Of a stretch of DNA of 19,766 nt, positions 7,861-14,108 are shown piece by piece. Origin of the DNA: an uncultured Sphingomonas sp. (GTDB lineage Bacteria > Pseudomonadota > Alphaproteobacteria > Sphingomonadales > Sphingomonadaceae); contig CAMPIY010000010.1 in assembly GCA_946886645.1 (NCBI GenBank), positions 1 through 19,766 of the forward strand. Reading direction: 5' to 3'. How positions within the stretch are numbered: position 1 is the first letter of the stretch; each line of letters opens with the position of its first letter. Made by a program: the position numbers and the translations under genes. The notes below the pieces were generated by a model. The model saw only the letters and a program-made list of their open reading frames with translations, did not search any database and had not been told where the DNA came from.

Positions 7861-8529
7861 ATGCGTATCAACAAAATTTTCGCGGCGGTCCTGCTTGGCG
7901 CTTCGGCTCTGGGTCTTTCGGCCTGCGCCACCGGCTTCCCCGCCAAGGTTTCGCGTTACCAGGCGATGCCAGCGCCGCAGGGCCAGAGCTTCTACGTCGT
8001 GCCGGGCACGGGGGAAGCTCATCGCGGCGGACTGGAATTCCAGCGCTATGCCAACATGGTCACCAATGCGATGGTCGCGCAGGGCTATCAGCCGGCACCA
8101 TCGGCGCAGGCCGCCACGATGATTGTCCAGCTTGGCTATGGCGTCGACAAGGGCCGGACACGGATCGTCGAGGAACCATTCGCCTATCATGATCCATTGG
8201 GTCCACCCTACTTCTCTCGCTGGGGCTATTATGGCCGTTATCGTTCGCCCTTCTACTATGGGTGGAACGATCCATTCTGGTATTCGCCGTTCGGCTATCG
8301 CGGGTCGATCCGCAGCTATGTCGAATATCAGAGCCGGCTCGACCTCGATATCCGCCGCCGCGCCGACAACGCTTCCCTGTTCGAGGGCAAGGCTGTCGCC
8401 CGGTCGACCAATGACAATCTGGGCGTGCTGGTGCCGAACCTGATCACGGCGATGTTCACCGGCTTCCCGGGCCGGTCGGGCGAAGTCGTCCGGATCACGG
8501 TTCCGCCCGAGCAGAAGGTCAAGGGCTGA
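7861..8529 (+). CDS. DUF4136-like outer-membrane/periplasmic lipoprotein
   Basis: The 222-residue protein has a signal peptide and the lipobox LSAC (lipidated Cys22). It shows the general layout of DUF4136 lipoproteins: an early strand YQAMPAPQGQSFYVVPG, a helix with VTNAMVAQGYQPAPSAQAA, the strand MIVQLGYGVDKGRT, and a C-terminal segment ending FPGRSGEVVRITVP. Between about 107 and 147 lies an unusually aromatic, Gly/Pro/Tyr/Trp-rich stretch. No catalytic motif is seen and the function of the family is unknown. The gene has its own 102-bp upstream region after trpS and is closed by a strong intrinsic terminator, so it is probably a single-gene transcript. The ATG at 7861 is the natural start of the signal peptide; the ribosome site (gggatg, about 9 nt upstream) is modest. 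Confidence 0.8.
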   Translation: MRINKIFAAVLLGASALGLSACATGFPAKVSRYQAMPAPQGQSFYVVPGTGEAHRGGLEFQRYANMVTNAMVAQGYQPAPSAQAATMIVQLGYGVDKGRTRIVEEPFAYHDPLGPPYFSRWGYYGRYRSPFYYGWNDPFWYSPFGYRGSIRSYVEYQSRLDLDIRRRADNASLFEGKAVARSTNDNLGVLVPNLITAMFTGFPGRSGEVVRITVPPEQKVKG

Positions 8530-8548
8530 TCGATTCAGCCTGAACGTT

Positions 8549-8590
8549 AAGCCCGTCCGGCAGCACGCGCCGGGCGGGCTTTTCTTTTCC
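8549..8590 (+). terminator. Rho-independent terminator after the lipoprotein gene
   Basis: A 13-bp stem (8549-8561 aagcccgtccggc with 8569-8581) contains one G·T pair and has a 7-nt loop. The T-rich tract ttttcttttcc (8580-8590) follows on the plus strand. The T tract is on the plus side only, so it terminates the lipoprotein transcript, which stops 20 nt before the stem. Confidence 0.92.
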
Positions 8591-8605
8591 TGTAGCGGAT
8601 AAGTA

Positions 8606-8640
8606 GGGCCCGCCCGGAACCATGGGCTCTGAGCGGGCCC
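8606..8640. repeat. Perfect 8-bp inverted repeat in the lipoprotein–dnaA gap
   Basis: The arms gggcccgc (8606-8613) and gcgggccc (8633-8640) are perfectly complementary around a 19-nt loop that includes the palindrome ccatgg. No strong T tract follows on either strand, so it is not a classical terminator. Two more small hairpins follow it (see findings). Confidence 0.6.
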
Positions 8641-8671
8641 CCGACCAGTTGGGGACTGGACCCCTTTTGGC

Positions 8672-8699
8672 GCTTCGCGACGACAAATGCGCGCGAAGC
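8672..8699 (-). terminator. Possible dnaA 3' hairpin
   Basis: A perfect 8-bp inverted repeat, gcttcgcg (8672-8679) and cgcgaagc (8692-8699), has a 12-nt loop and begins 13 nt after the dnaA stop on the minus strand. No U tract follows, so it could be a transcript-stabilising 3' hairpin or a Rho-associated end rather than an intrinsic terminator. Confidence 0.45.
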
Positions 8700-8712
8700 T
8701 CCTACCCCTCCA

Positions 8713-10134
8713 TCAGCCCTCCAGCTGGCGCGTAAGCAGGCGGATGTCGGCATCGAGTTCCGAATCCGCGGCGCGCAGCCGTTCGATTTGCTTTACGGCA
8801 TGAATAACGGTCGTGTGATCCCGCCCGCCGAAGCGGCGGCCGATGTCGGGCAGCGACTTGGGCGTCAGCTGTTTCGACAGATACATGGCGACCTGGCGCG
8901 GGCGAGCCACTTCACGTGCGCGCCGGGCGGAGGTCATCTCCGCTTTTCGGATGCGATAATGCTCGGCGACCTGAGTCTGGATTTCGTCGATCGAAATGCG
9001 ACGCTGGTTGGCACGCAGGACGTTGGCCAGCACTTCCTCGACGAATGCGACGTCGATCGCTCGGCCGGTCATCATCGCATAGGCGGCGATCCGGTTGAGC
9101 GCGCCTTCCAACTCGCGGATCGAGCTGGAGATACGCCGGGCGAGGAACTCGACCACTCCGCGCGGCATCTCGATCCCCGGGAGGGCAGCCAGCTTGGCGT
9201 CGATGATGTTGAGCCGGAGTTCATAGTCCGCCGGGTTGATGTCGGCGACCAGGCCCCAGCTCAGCCGCGAGAGAATGCGCGGCGCGATTCCGTCGAGGTC
9301 CTGCGGCGCACGGTCCGACGTAATCACCAGCCGGCGGCCCGCCGTGATGATCTCGTTCATCGTGTGGAAGAATTCTTCCTGGGTCGAATCCTTGCCGGCG
9401 ATGAACTGGACGTCGTCGATCAGGAGCAGGTCCGCGGAGCGCAGCCGGCTCTTGAACCCGATCGTATCATTCTCGCGAAGGGCGCGAATGAATTCGACCA
9501 TGAACTTCTCGGCCGACATCGAAACGACGCGCGAGCCGGGGCGGCGCTCCAGGAACGTCTGGCCAATGGCATGGAGCAGGTGCGTTTTGCCGCGGCCCGT
9601 GCCGCCGTGGATGAACAGCGGGTTGAAGGCGACGCTGTCGGCGGTGGCGAGCGTCTTGGCCGCGGTGGCGGCTACTTCATTGGCCTTGCCCACGACGAAG
9701 GTTTCGAAGCGATAACGCTGATCGAAATTGGGCGCGGACGGATCGCGCTCGGCGATCGTCGCCGGTGCTGCCGGAATTTCCTCAAGGATCAGCAGCGGCG
9801 CGGGCCGAGGTCCATCGGTCGCCGCGACGACCTTCACATCCCGCACGATCGGCAGCACCGAACGCCAGGCCAAGGCAAGCCGGTCGCCGAAATGGCCGCT
9901 CACCCAGTCGGCCATGAACTGGCTTGGCATGACGATTTCCAGTTCGCCCGTCTCGCCGTCGAACGCGCCAAGCTCGGCCGGCTTCAGCCAGCCGTCGAAG
10001 GTGCGTGCGCCGCAATCCCGGCGAAGGCCGTCGCGGATGGTTTCCCATGCCGCTTCGAGCGGGGCGGGAACGCCATGATCGAGGACGGGTGCACCGGCGT
10101 CGGAGAGAGACAAATTTTCCCGACTGCCTTGCAC
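8713..10134 (-). CDS. dnaA: Chromosomal replication initiator DnaA
   Basis: From GTG 10132-10134 the protein has 473 residues. This start has GGAGG 9 nt upstream; the frame stays open to a TTG at 10158. Domain I (about 20-90) includes [11 protein letters not shown]. Domain II is short. Domain III (AAA+) has Walker A GGTGRGKT (177-184), Walker B LLIDDVQF (from 237), the FFHTMNEI helix, and sensor 1 [11 protein letters not shown]. Domain IV carries the DnaA-box recognition signature [13 protein letters not shown] … [12 protein letters not shown] (DHTTVIHA at 439-446). The Walker A has Thr and Arg where many DnaA proteins have Val/Ala and Leu, but the lysine and threonine are kept. It binds DnaA boxes and melts oriC. 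It is transcribed alone after a gap of about 365 bp downstream of rpsT, and that gap is rich in GANTC sites. Confidence 0.97.
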   Translation of the reverse strand: MQGSRENLSLSDAGAPVLDHGVPAPLEAAWETIRDGLRRDCGARTFDGWLKPAELGAFDGETGELEIVMPSQFMADWVSGHFGDRLALAWRSVLPIVRDVKVVAATDGPRPAPLLILEEIPAAPATIAERDPSAPNFDQRYRFETFVVGKANEVAATAAKTLATADSVAFNPLFIHGGTGRGKTHLLHAIGQTFLERRPGSRVVSMSAEKFMVEFIRALRENDTIGFKSRLRSADLLLIDDVQFIAGKDSTQEEFFHTMNEIITAGRRLVITSDRAPQDLDGIAPRILSRLSWGLVADINPADYELRLNIIDAKLAALPGIEMPRGVVEFLARRISSSIRELEGALNRIAAYAMMTGRAIDVAFVEEVLANVLRANQRRISIDEIQTQVAEHYRIRKAEMTSARRAREVARPRQVAMYLSKQLTPKSLPDIGRRFGGRDHTTVIHAVKQIERLRAADSELDADIRLLTRQLEG

Positions 10135-10437
10135 TGGCGCGCGCCTCCAACTTCCCAAACTTGCCGGACATGAGAAACCGTTGCGTGCAACACGAGTCGC
10201 CGCTCAGGACACTTCCCAGTCACTAGCCCCCCGGAGCGGATTCGCTGCCGGAAATTTCGTTTTGAGGGGCTGGCGCGCGTGATTCAAGAGCCGAATTTTC
10301 ACATCAGTGAAATAAACGGACTTGACAGAGGGAAGCTGCCAAAAACGCATAAAATCAGCAGTTTTCAGCTGTTTTCGACAAAGGACCGCGAATCGATGGT
10401 CCGCGAATCGCGGGAATCCCTAGACTTTTTTCAGTCA
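10135..10437. promoter_or_regulatory. dnaA upstream regulatory region with six GANTC sites
   Basis: This gene-free stretch lies between the rpsT terminator and dnaA. GANTC pentamers are at 10194-10198, 10239-10243, 10281-10285, 10390-10394, 10405-10409 and 10414-10418. GANTC is the target of the CcrM adenine methyltransferase of alphaproteobacteria, and in Caulobacter dnaA transcription responds to CcrM methylation. A 10-bp direct repeat sits at 10386-10410. A loose DnaA-box match (attttcaca, 10294-10302, two mismatches to TTATNCACA) is present. No convincing minus-strand -35/-10 pair was found by eye. Confidence 0.55.
10383..10413. repeat. Direct repeat with embedded palindromes
   Basis: The 10-mer ccgcgaatcg occurs twice (10386-10395 and 10401-10410), 15 bp apart start to start. 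The first copy lies between the inverted arms ggacc (10383-10387) and ggtcc (10398-10402). The second copy extends into the palindrome ccgcg-aat-cgcgg (10401-10413). Each copy contains a GAATC methylation site. Possible operator; no regulator is assigned. Confidence 0.6.
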
Positions 10438-10475
10438 CCAAAATGAAACGGGCCGCCGGTCGCCCGGCAGCCCGT
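10438..10475 (-). terminator. Rho-independent terminator of rpsT
   Basis: Read on the minus strand, a 12-bp stem (acgggctgccgg with ccggcggcccgt, one G·U pair) closes a GCGA tetraloop of the stable GNRA class. TTTCATTTT follows (plus-strand A's at 10441-10447). It begins 25 nt after the rpsT stop and insulates dnaA from rpsT readthrough. Confidence 0.92.
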
Positions 10476-10500
10476 CCTGAAACAGAACGTAAACGCGGAT

Positions 10501-10764
10501 TTAACCGAGCGAAGCGACCCGCTTGGTCAGCCGCGAAAACTTCCGCGAGGCGGTGTTCTTGTGCATCACGCCGCGCGCGACTCCGCGTGCCATCTCCGGC
10601 TGCGCCTTCTTCAGCGCGGCCAGCGCATCGTCCTTCTTGCCCGAAGCGATCGCCGACTCGACGGCCTTCACGAAGGTCCGGATGCGGCTGACGCGGGCAC
10701 CGTTGATCGCCGCGCGATTGGCGTTGCGGCGGATGCGCTTCTTGGCTTGCGGCGTGTTCGCCAT
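10501..10764 (-). CDS. rpsT: 30S ribosomal protein S20
   Basis: This 87-residue, strongly basic protein is of normal S20 length. It starts [18 protein letters not shown] and contains [37 protein letters not shown] and [13 protein letters not shown], the conserved helices that bind 16S rRNA in the small subunit. The ATG is preceded by AAGGA with 6-nt spacing. Upstream on the minus strand, TTGACG (10862-10867) could be a -35 element, but the matching -10 (TAGGGG at 17-bp spacing) is poor, so the promoter is unsettled. It lies between mutM and dnaA, as in many alphaproteobacteria, and has its own terminator. Confidence 0.98.
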   Translation of the reverse strand: MANTPQAKKRIRRNANRAAINGARVSRIRTFVKAVESAIASGKKDDALAALKKAQPEMARGVARGVMHKNTASRKFSRLTKRVASLG

Positions 10765-10869
10765 CGATGGTCCTTACAAACTATGTGTCTCAATGAAAAA
10801 GCGGCGCTTATGCCCGAGGGCCGCGCCGGCGTGGCGCTCCCCTAGCGGGAAGGGCGATTCGCGTCAACC

Positions 10870-10904
10870 GGAGCGAAGCGACGCCCCGGACTGCGATCCG
10901 GGGT
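10870..10904. repeat. Palindromic intergenic repeat downstream of mutM
   Basis: The element consists of ggagcgaagcgacg (10870-10883) followed by a perfect 7-bp hairpin, ccccgga (10884-10890) / tccgggg (10897-10903), with a 6-nt loop. 'Ccccggatc…tccgggg' hairpins next to a 'gagcgaagcgacg' block are a familiar dispersed intergenic repeat type in alphaproteobacterial genomes. It lies 10 nt past the mutM stop and may also act as a 3' hairpin, though no T tract follows it on the minus strand. Confidence 0.6.
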
Positions 10905-10913
10905 CCATCTCTT

Positions 10914-11732
10914 TTATCGCTGGCAGGCCGGACAGAAGAAGGTCGAACGCCCACCCTGAACGATCCGCCGGACCTTCCCCGGACAGCCAGAGCGACAGGG
11001 CTCTCCTTCCCGGTCGTAGACGTCGAACTGCTTGGAAAAATACCCGAGCTCGCCGTCGGGCGCGGCGAAGTCCTTGAGCGTCGACCCGCCCGCCCGGATC
11101 GCGTCCTCCAGGACCGCAGGAATTGCTTCGGCGAGCGCGTCAAGCTTGGCCTTGCTGACCTTCCCGGCCGGCTTGCGCGGATCGATCCGCGCGCGGAACA
11201 GCGCCTCGCAGGCATAGATATTGCCGATCCCAGCCACCACGCGCTGGTCGAGCAGGAGCAGCTTCACCGCCGCGGTCCTGTCCTGAAATTTCCGTCTTAG
11301 CCATGCGCCGTCGATTGTTCCGCCCAACGGTTCGGGCCCAAGCACCTTGAACGCCGGCCATTCCGGCAAATCATCTGTCCGCACGAGATCGACCGATCCG
11401 AAGCGCCGGGGGTCGCGCAGGCTCAGCCGCCTGCCCTGATTGGTTTCGATGATCAGGTGATCATGCTTGCCGATATCGGACGGATCGACCCGCCAATGGC
11501 CTGACATGCCCAGATGAAACACCAAAGTATCGCCGCGATCGGTGTCGATCAGGCCATATTTTGCGCGGCGGCCAAGCGAGACGACTTCAGCGCCGGTCAG
11601 CCGCTGCCCCAAGTCCGACGGAAACGGCCGGCGGAGATCCTCGCGCCTCGGCGCGACGCTGCGCAGTCGTCGACCCTTGAGCACCTTCTCAAGTCCGCGC
11701 ACGGTGGTTTCGACTTCGGGAAGTTCCGGCAT
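10914..11732 (-). CDS. mutM: Formamidopyrimidine-DNA glycosylase
   Basis: This 272-residue protein matches Fpg/MutM length. It begins MPELPEVETTVRGLE, where Pro2 is the Schiff-base nucleophile and Glu3 the proton donor, which fixes the start codon. K58 (RAKYG), HLGMSGHW (73-80), the helix-two-turn-helix VAGIGNIYACEALFRA, and a C-terminal zinc finger with Cys246, Cys250, Cys267 and Cys270 are present. The finger is C-x3-C-x16-C-x2-C, one residue longer in the first pair than E. coli Fpg. The enzyme excises 8-oxoguanine and formamidopyrimidines and nicks the abasic site. Its leader lies in a palindromic repeat that ends 4 nt before the ATG. The only purine-rich ribosome-site candidate (GAGG) is just 1 nt from the ATG. 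Confidence 0.97.
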   Translation of the reverse strand: MPELPEVETTVRGLEKVLKGRRLRSVAPRREDLRRPFPSDLGQRLTGAEVVSLGRRAKYGLIDTDRGDTLVFHLGMSGHWRVDPSDIGKHDHLIIETNQGRRLSLRDPRRFGSVDLVRTDDLPEWPAFKVLGPEPLGGTIDGAWLRRKFQDRTAAVKLLLLDQRVVAGIGNIYACEALFRARIDPRKPAGKVSKAKLDALAEAIPAVLEDAIRAGGSTLKDFAAPDGELGYFSKQFDVYDREGEPCRSGCPGKVRRIVQGGRSTFFCPACQR

Positions 11733-11735
11733 TCC

Positions 11736-11813
11736 TCGTCATTGCGAGGAGCAAAGCGACGAAGCAATCCGGTTTCCTGCGTCTGGATTGCTTCGCTACG
11801 CTCGCAATGACGA
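11736..11813. repeat. 78-bp palindromic intergenic repeat (cgtcattgcgagg type)
   Basis: The outer arms tcgtcattgcgag (11736-11748) and ctcgcaatgacga (11801-11813) are exact 13-bp complements. The inner arms cgaagcaatcc (11760-11770) and ggattgcttcg (11785-11795) are also exact, so the whole element folds into a long interrupted hairpin. The 'cgtcattgcgaggagc…gaagcaatcc' sequence is a recognisable dispersed bacterial repeat, known to me from many proteobacterial genomes. It fills most of the divergent mutM–ubiE gap. Confidence 0.88.
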
Positions 11814-11839
11814 AAATCCCCCGCTAGAGGCGCTTCTGT

Positions 11840-12568
11840 ATGGACAAGGTCAATTTCGGTGACGAGCTGGTCACTCCCGAGGAAAAGACGAAACGCGTCG
11901 GCGGCGTCTTCACGTCCGTCGCCCGCAACTATGACCTGATGAACGACCTGATGAGCGGCGGCATGCATCGCCTGTGGAAGGATCGGTTCGTCGCCAAGGT
12001 GAAGCCTCGTCCCGGCGAACATATCCTCGACATGGCCGGTGGTACGGGCGACATCGCCTTCCGCATGGCGGCCAAGGGCGCCCGCGTGACCGTCAGCGAC
12101 ATCAATCCCGACATGCTGGAAGTGGGCATGGAGCGCGCGAAGAAGCGCAAGATCGACGGTCTGATCTGGCAGGTCGAGAATGCGGAAAAGCTTAGCTTCG
12201 CCGACGCCAGCTTCGACGCCTACACCATCGCTTTCGGCATCCGGAACGTCACCGACATTCCTGCCGCGCTTCGCGAAGCTCACCGAGTCCTGAAACGCGG
12301 CGGCCGTTTCTACGTCCTCGAATTCTCGACCAGCGAATGGCCCGGCTTCGGCGAGCTCTACGACCGCTATTCGGAGCATCTGATTCCGAAGATCGGCAAG
12401 GCTGTCGCCAAGGATGAGGAAAGCTATCGCTACCTCGTCGAATCGATCCGCCGCTTCCCCAAGATGGAGCCGTTCCGCCGGATGATCGAGGAAGCCGGCT
12501 TCAAGTCGACCAGCGTCGAGCCGATCCTGGGCGGGCTCGTCGCAATCCACGGCGGGTGGAAGATCTGA
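11840..12568 (+). CDS. ubiE: Ubiquinone/menaquinone biosynthesis C-methyltransferase UbiE
   Basis: This 242-residue UbiE/COQ5 family enzyme opens with VGGVFTSVARNYDLMNDLMSGGMHRLWKDR (family signature 1 region, about 20-49). It has SAM motif I ILDMAGGTGD (62-71), NAEKLSFADASFDAYTIAFGIRN (signature 2) and RVLKRGGRFYVLEFS. The end, GGLVAIHGGWKI, is typical. In alphaproteobacteria, which use ubiquinone, it C-methylates the demethoxyubiquinol ring using SAM. The ATG has a GAGG 9 nt upstream. It is the first gene of a tightly packed run through the E1-like gene at 18640. Confidence 0.97.
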   Translation: MDKVNFGDELVTPEEKTKRVGGVFTSVARNYDLMNDLMSGGMHRLWKDRFVAKVKPRPGEHILDMAGGTGDIAFRMAAKGARVTVSDINPDMLEVGMERAKKRKIDGLIWQVENAEKLSFADASFDAYTIAFGIRNVTDIPAALREAHRVLKRGGRFYVLEFSTSEWPGFGELYDRYSEHLIPKIGKAVAKDEESYRYLVESIRRFPKMEPFRRMIEEAGFKSTSVEPILGGLVAIHGGWKI

Positions 12569-12569
12569 T

Positions 12570-14108
12570 TTGACGGCCGCCGTCACCCACCTCTGGCGCC
12601 TCTTGAAATGGGGCCGGACCCTGGCGCGGCATGGCGCGCTCCAGGGGATCGAGCGCGATCCGCTGACCCCGCCCAATGTCCGCCGGCTCGTTCGTGTCGC
12701 CCGCTTCGGCACGCGCCAGCCCGCAATACCCGATTACGCGGCGGCATTGCAGGCGATCGGTCCAGCCGCGATCAAGCTGGGTCAAGCGCTTGCGACCCGG
12801 CCCGACCTGGTCGGTGAAGCGGCCGCCGAAAATCTCCTGCAACTCCAAGACTCGCTCCCCCCTGCCCCTTTCGCGGCCGTCCGTTCGGCCGTCGAGGCGG
12901 CGCTAGGCGCCCCGCTGGAGAGCCTGTTCAGCGAGTTCGACGAAGAACCGGTAGGCGCCGCCTCGATCGCTCAGGTCCACCGCGCGGTAACGACGGAAGG
13001 GCGCGAGGTCGCGGTCAAGGTTCTGCGGCCGGCGATCGAGGAGGAGTTCGCCCGGGCGCTGGAAACCTATGAATGGGCCGCCGCGCACGTCGAAGTCCAT
13101 GGCGGCGACGAGGCCGAACGGCTTCGTCCGCGCATGGTCATCGCCCATTTCAAGCAATGGACCAGGCGCGAACTCGACCTTCAACGCGAGGCTGCGTCGG
13201 CGTCAGAACTTCGCGACAACATGGTCGCCGAGCCTGGTTTTTACGTCCCCGAAATCGACTGGCGCCGGACGGCGCGCCGCGTCCTGACGCTCGAATGGCT
13301 CGACGGGGTCAAGTTGTCGAAGCGCGACGAGCTACTGGCCGCCGGCCATGACCCGAAGCAGCTGGCGACCACGCTGGTCCGCGCCTTCCTCCGGCAAGCC
13401 GTGGTCGATGGCTATTTCCATGCCGATCTCCACCAGGGCAATTTGTTTGCCTTGAATGACGGCCGGCTGGCGGCGGTCGATTTCGGGATCATGGGGCGGA
13501 TCGACCGGAAGGCCCGGCTCTGGCTCGCCGAAATTCTTTATGGCCTCATCACCGGCGACTATCGCCGCGTCGCCGAGATCCATTTCGAGGCGCAATATGT
13601 GCCGCCGCACCACAATATCGACGAGTTCGCGACGGCGCTCCGGGCTGTCGGCGAGCCGATCCGAGGCTTGCCGGTCAAGGAGATCAGCATCGGCCGCATG
13701 CTCGACGGGCTGTTCTCGATCACCCGCGATTTCGACATGCAGACCCAGCCTCACCTGCTGCTGCTCCAGAAGACGATGGTCATGGAAGAAGGTGTCGCCA
13801 CCGCGCTCGATCCCGACATCAATATGTGGGAAGCGGCCGAGCCGTTCCTGAAGGATTGGCTCAGGACCGAACTCGGCCCGGAAGCCTATTATGCCGACCG
13901 GATCGTCGAAACCGCGCGGGCTTTCAAGCTGATCCCCGACCTCATCAAGCGGATCGATGCGGCCTATCCGGCGCCCGGCGCCGCGCCGCCACCGCCGCCG
14001 CTTGCCGACGTCGCGGTAATCGAGCGGAAGGGCTGGCTCGTGCCAGTCGCGATCGCCGCCATTTCGGCGGCTGCTGGGGCCGGAATGATGTGGGCTCTTC
14101 TTGGCTGA
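12570..14108 (+). CDS. ubiB: UbiB-family atypical kinase/ATPase for ubiquinone biosynthesis
   Basis: The 512-residue protein starts at TTG, 1 nt after the ubiE stop, with GGAAG upstream. The UbiB/ADCK hallmarks are intact: KLGQ in the KxGQ extension (69-72), the Ala-rich nucleotide loop VGAASIAQVH (128-137), the lysine of VAVKVLRP (K150), catalytic HADLHQGN (284-291) and metal-binding DFG (304-306). A Pro/Ala-rich linker (about 468-480) leads to a C-terminal transmembrane helix in the last 25 residues. By family knowledge it is a membrane-bound ATPase-like factor needed for ubiquinone synthesis, not a proven protein kinase. Adjacency to ubiE supports the assignment. Confidence 0.95.
   Translation: MTAAVTHLWRLLKWGRTLARHGALQGIERDPLTPPNVRRLVRVARFGTRQPAIPDYAAALQAIGPAAIKLGQALATRPDLVGEAAAENLLQLQDSLPPAPFAAVRSAVEAALGAPLESLFSEFDEEPVGAASIAQVHRAVTTEGREVAVKVLRPAIEEEFARALETYEWAAAHVEVHGGDEAERLRPRMVIAHFKQWTRRELDLQREAASASELRDNMVAEPGFYVPEIDWRRTARRVLTLEWLDGVKLSKRDELLAAGHDPKQLATTLVRAFLRQAVVDGYFHADLHQGNLFALNDGRLAAVDFGIMGRIDRKARLWLAEILYGLITGDYRRVAEIHFEAQYVPPHHNIDEFATALRAVGEPIRGLPVKEISIGRMLDGLFSITRDFDMQTQPHLLLLQKTMVMEEGVATALDPDINMWEAAEPFLKDWLRTELGPEAYYADRIVETARAFKLIPDLIKRIDAAYPAPGAAPPPPPLADVAVIERKGWLVPVAIAAISAAAGAGMMWALLG

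Noticed and set aside
8788..10173. Long plus-strand open frame opposite dnaA
   Set aside because: Antisense shadow; the minus strand encodes intact DnaA and the plus-strand product is low-information and Arg/Gly/Asp-rich.
10135..10500. Origin of replication (oriC) next to dnaA
   Set aside because: No cluster of TTATNCACA DnaA boxes; only one two-mismatch site is visible. In many alphaproteobacteria oriC lies elsewhere. The gap is better read as the dnaA control region and rpsT terminator.
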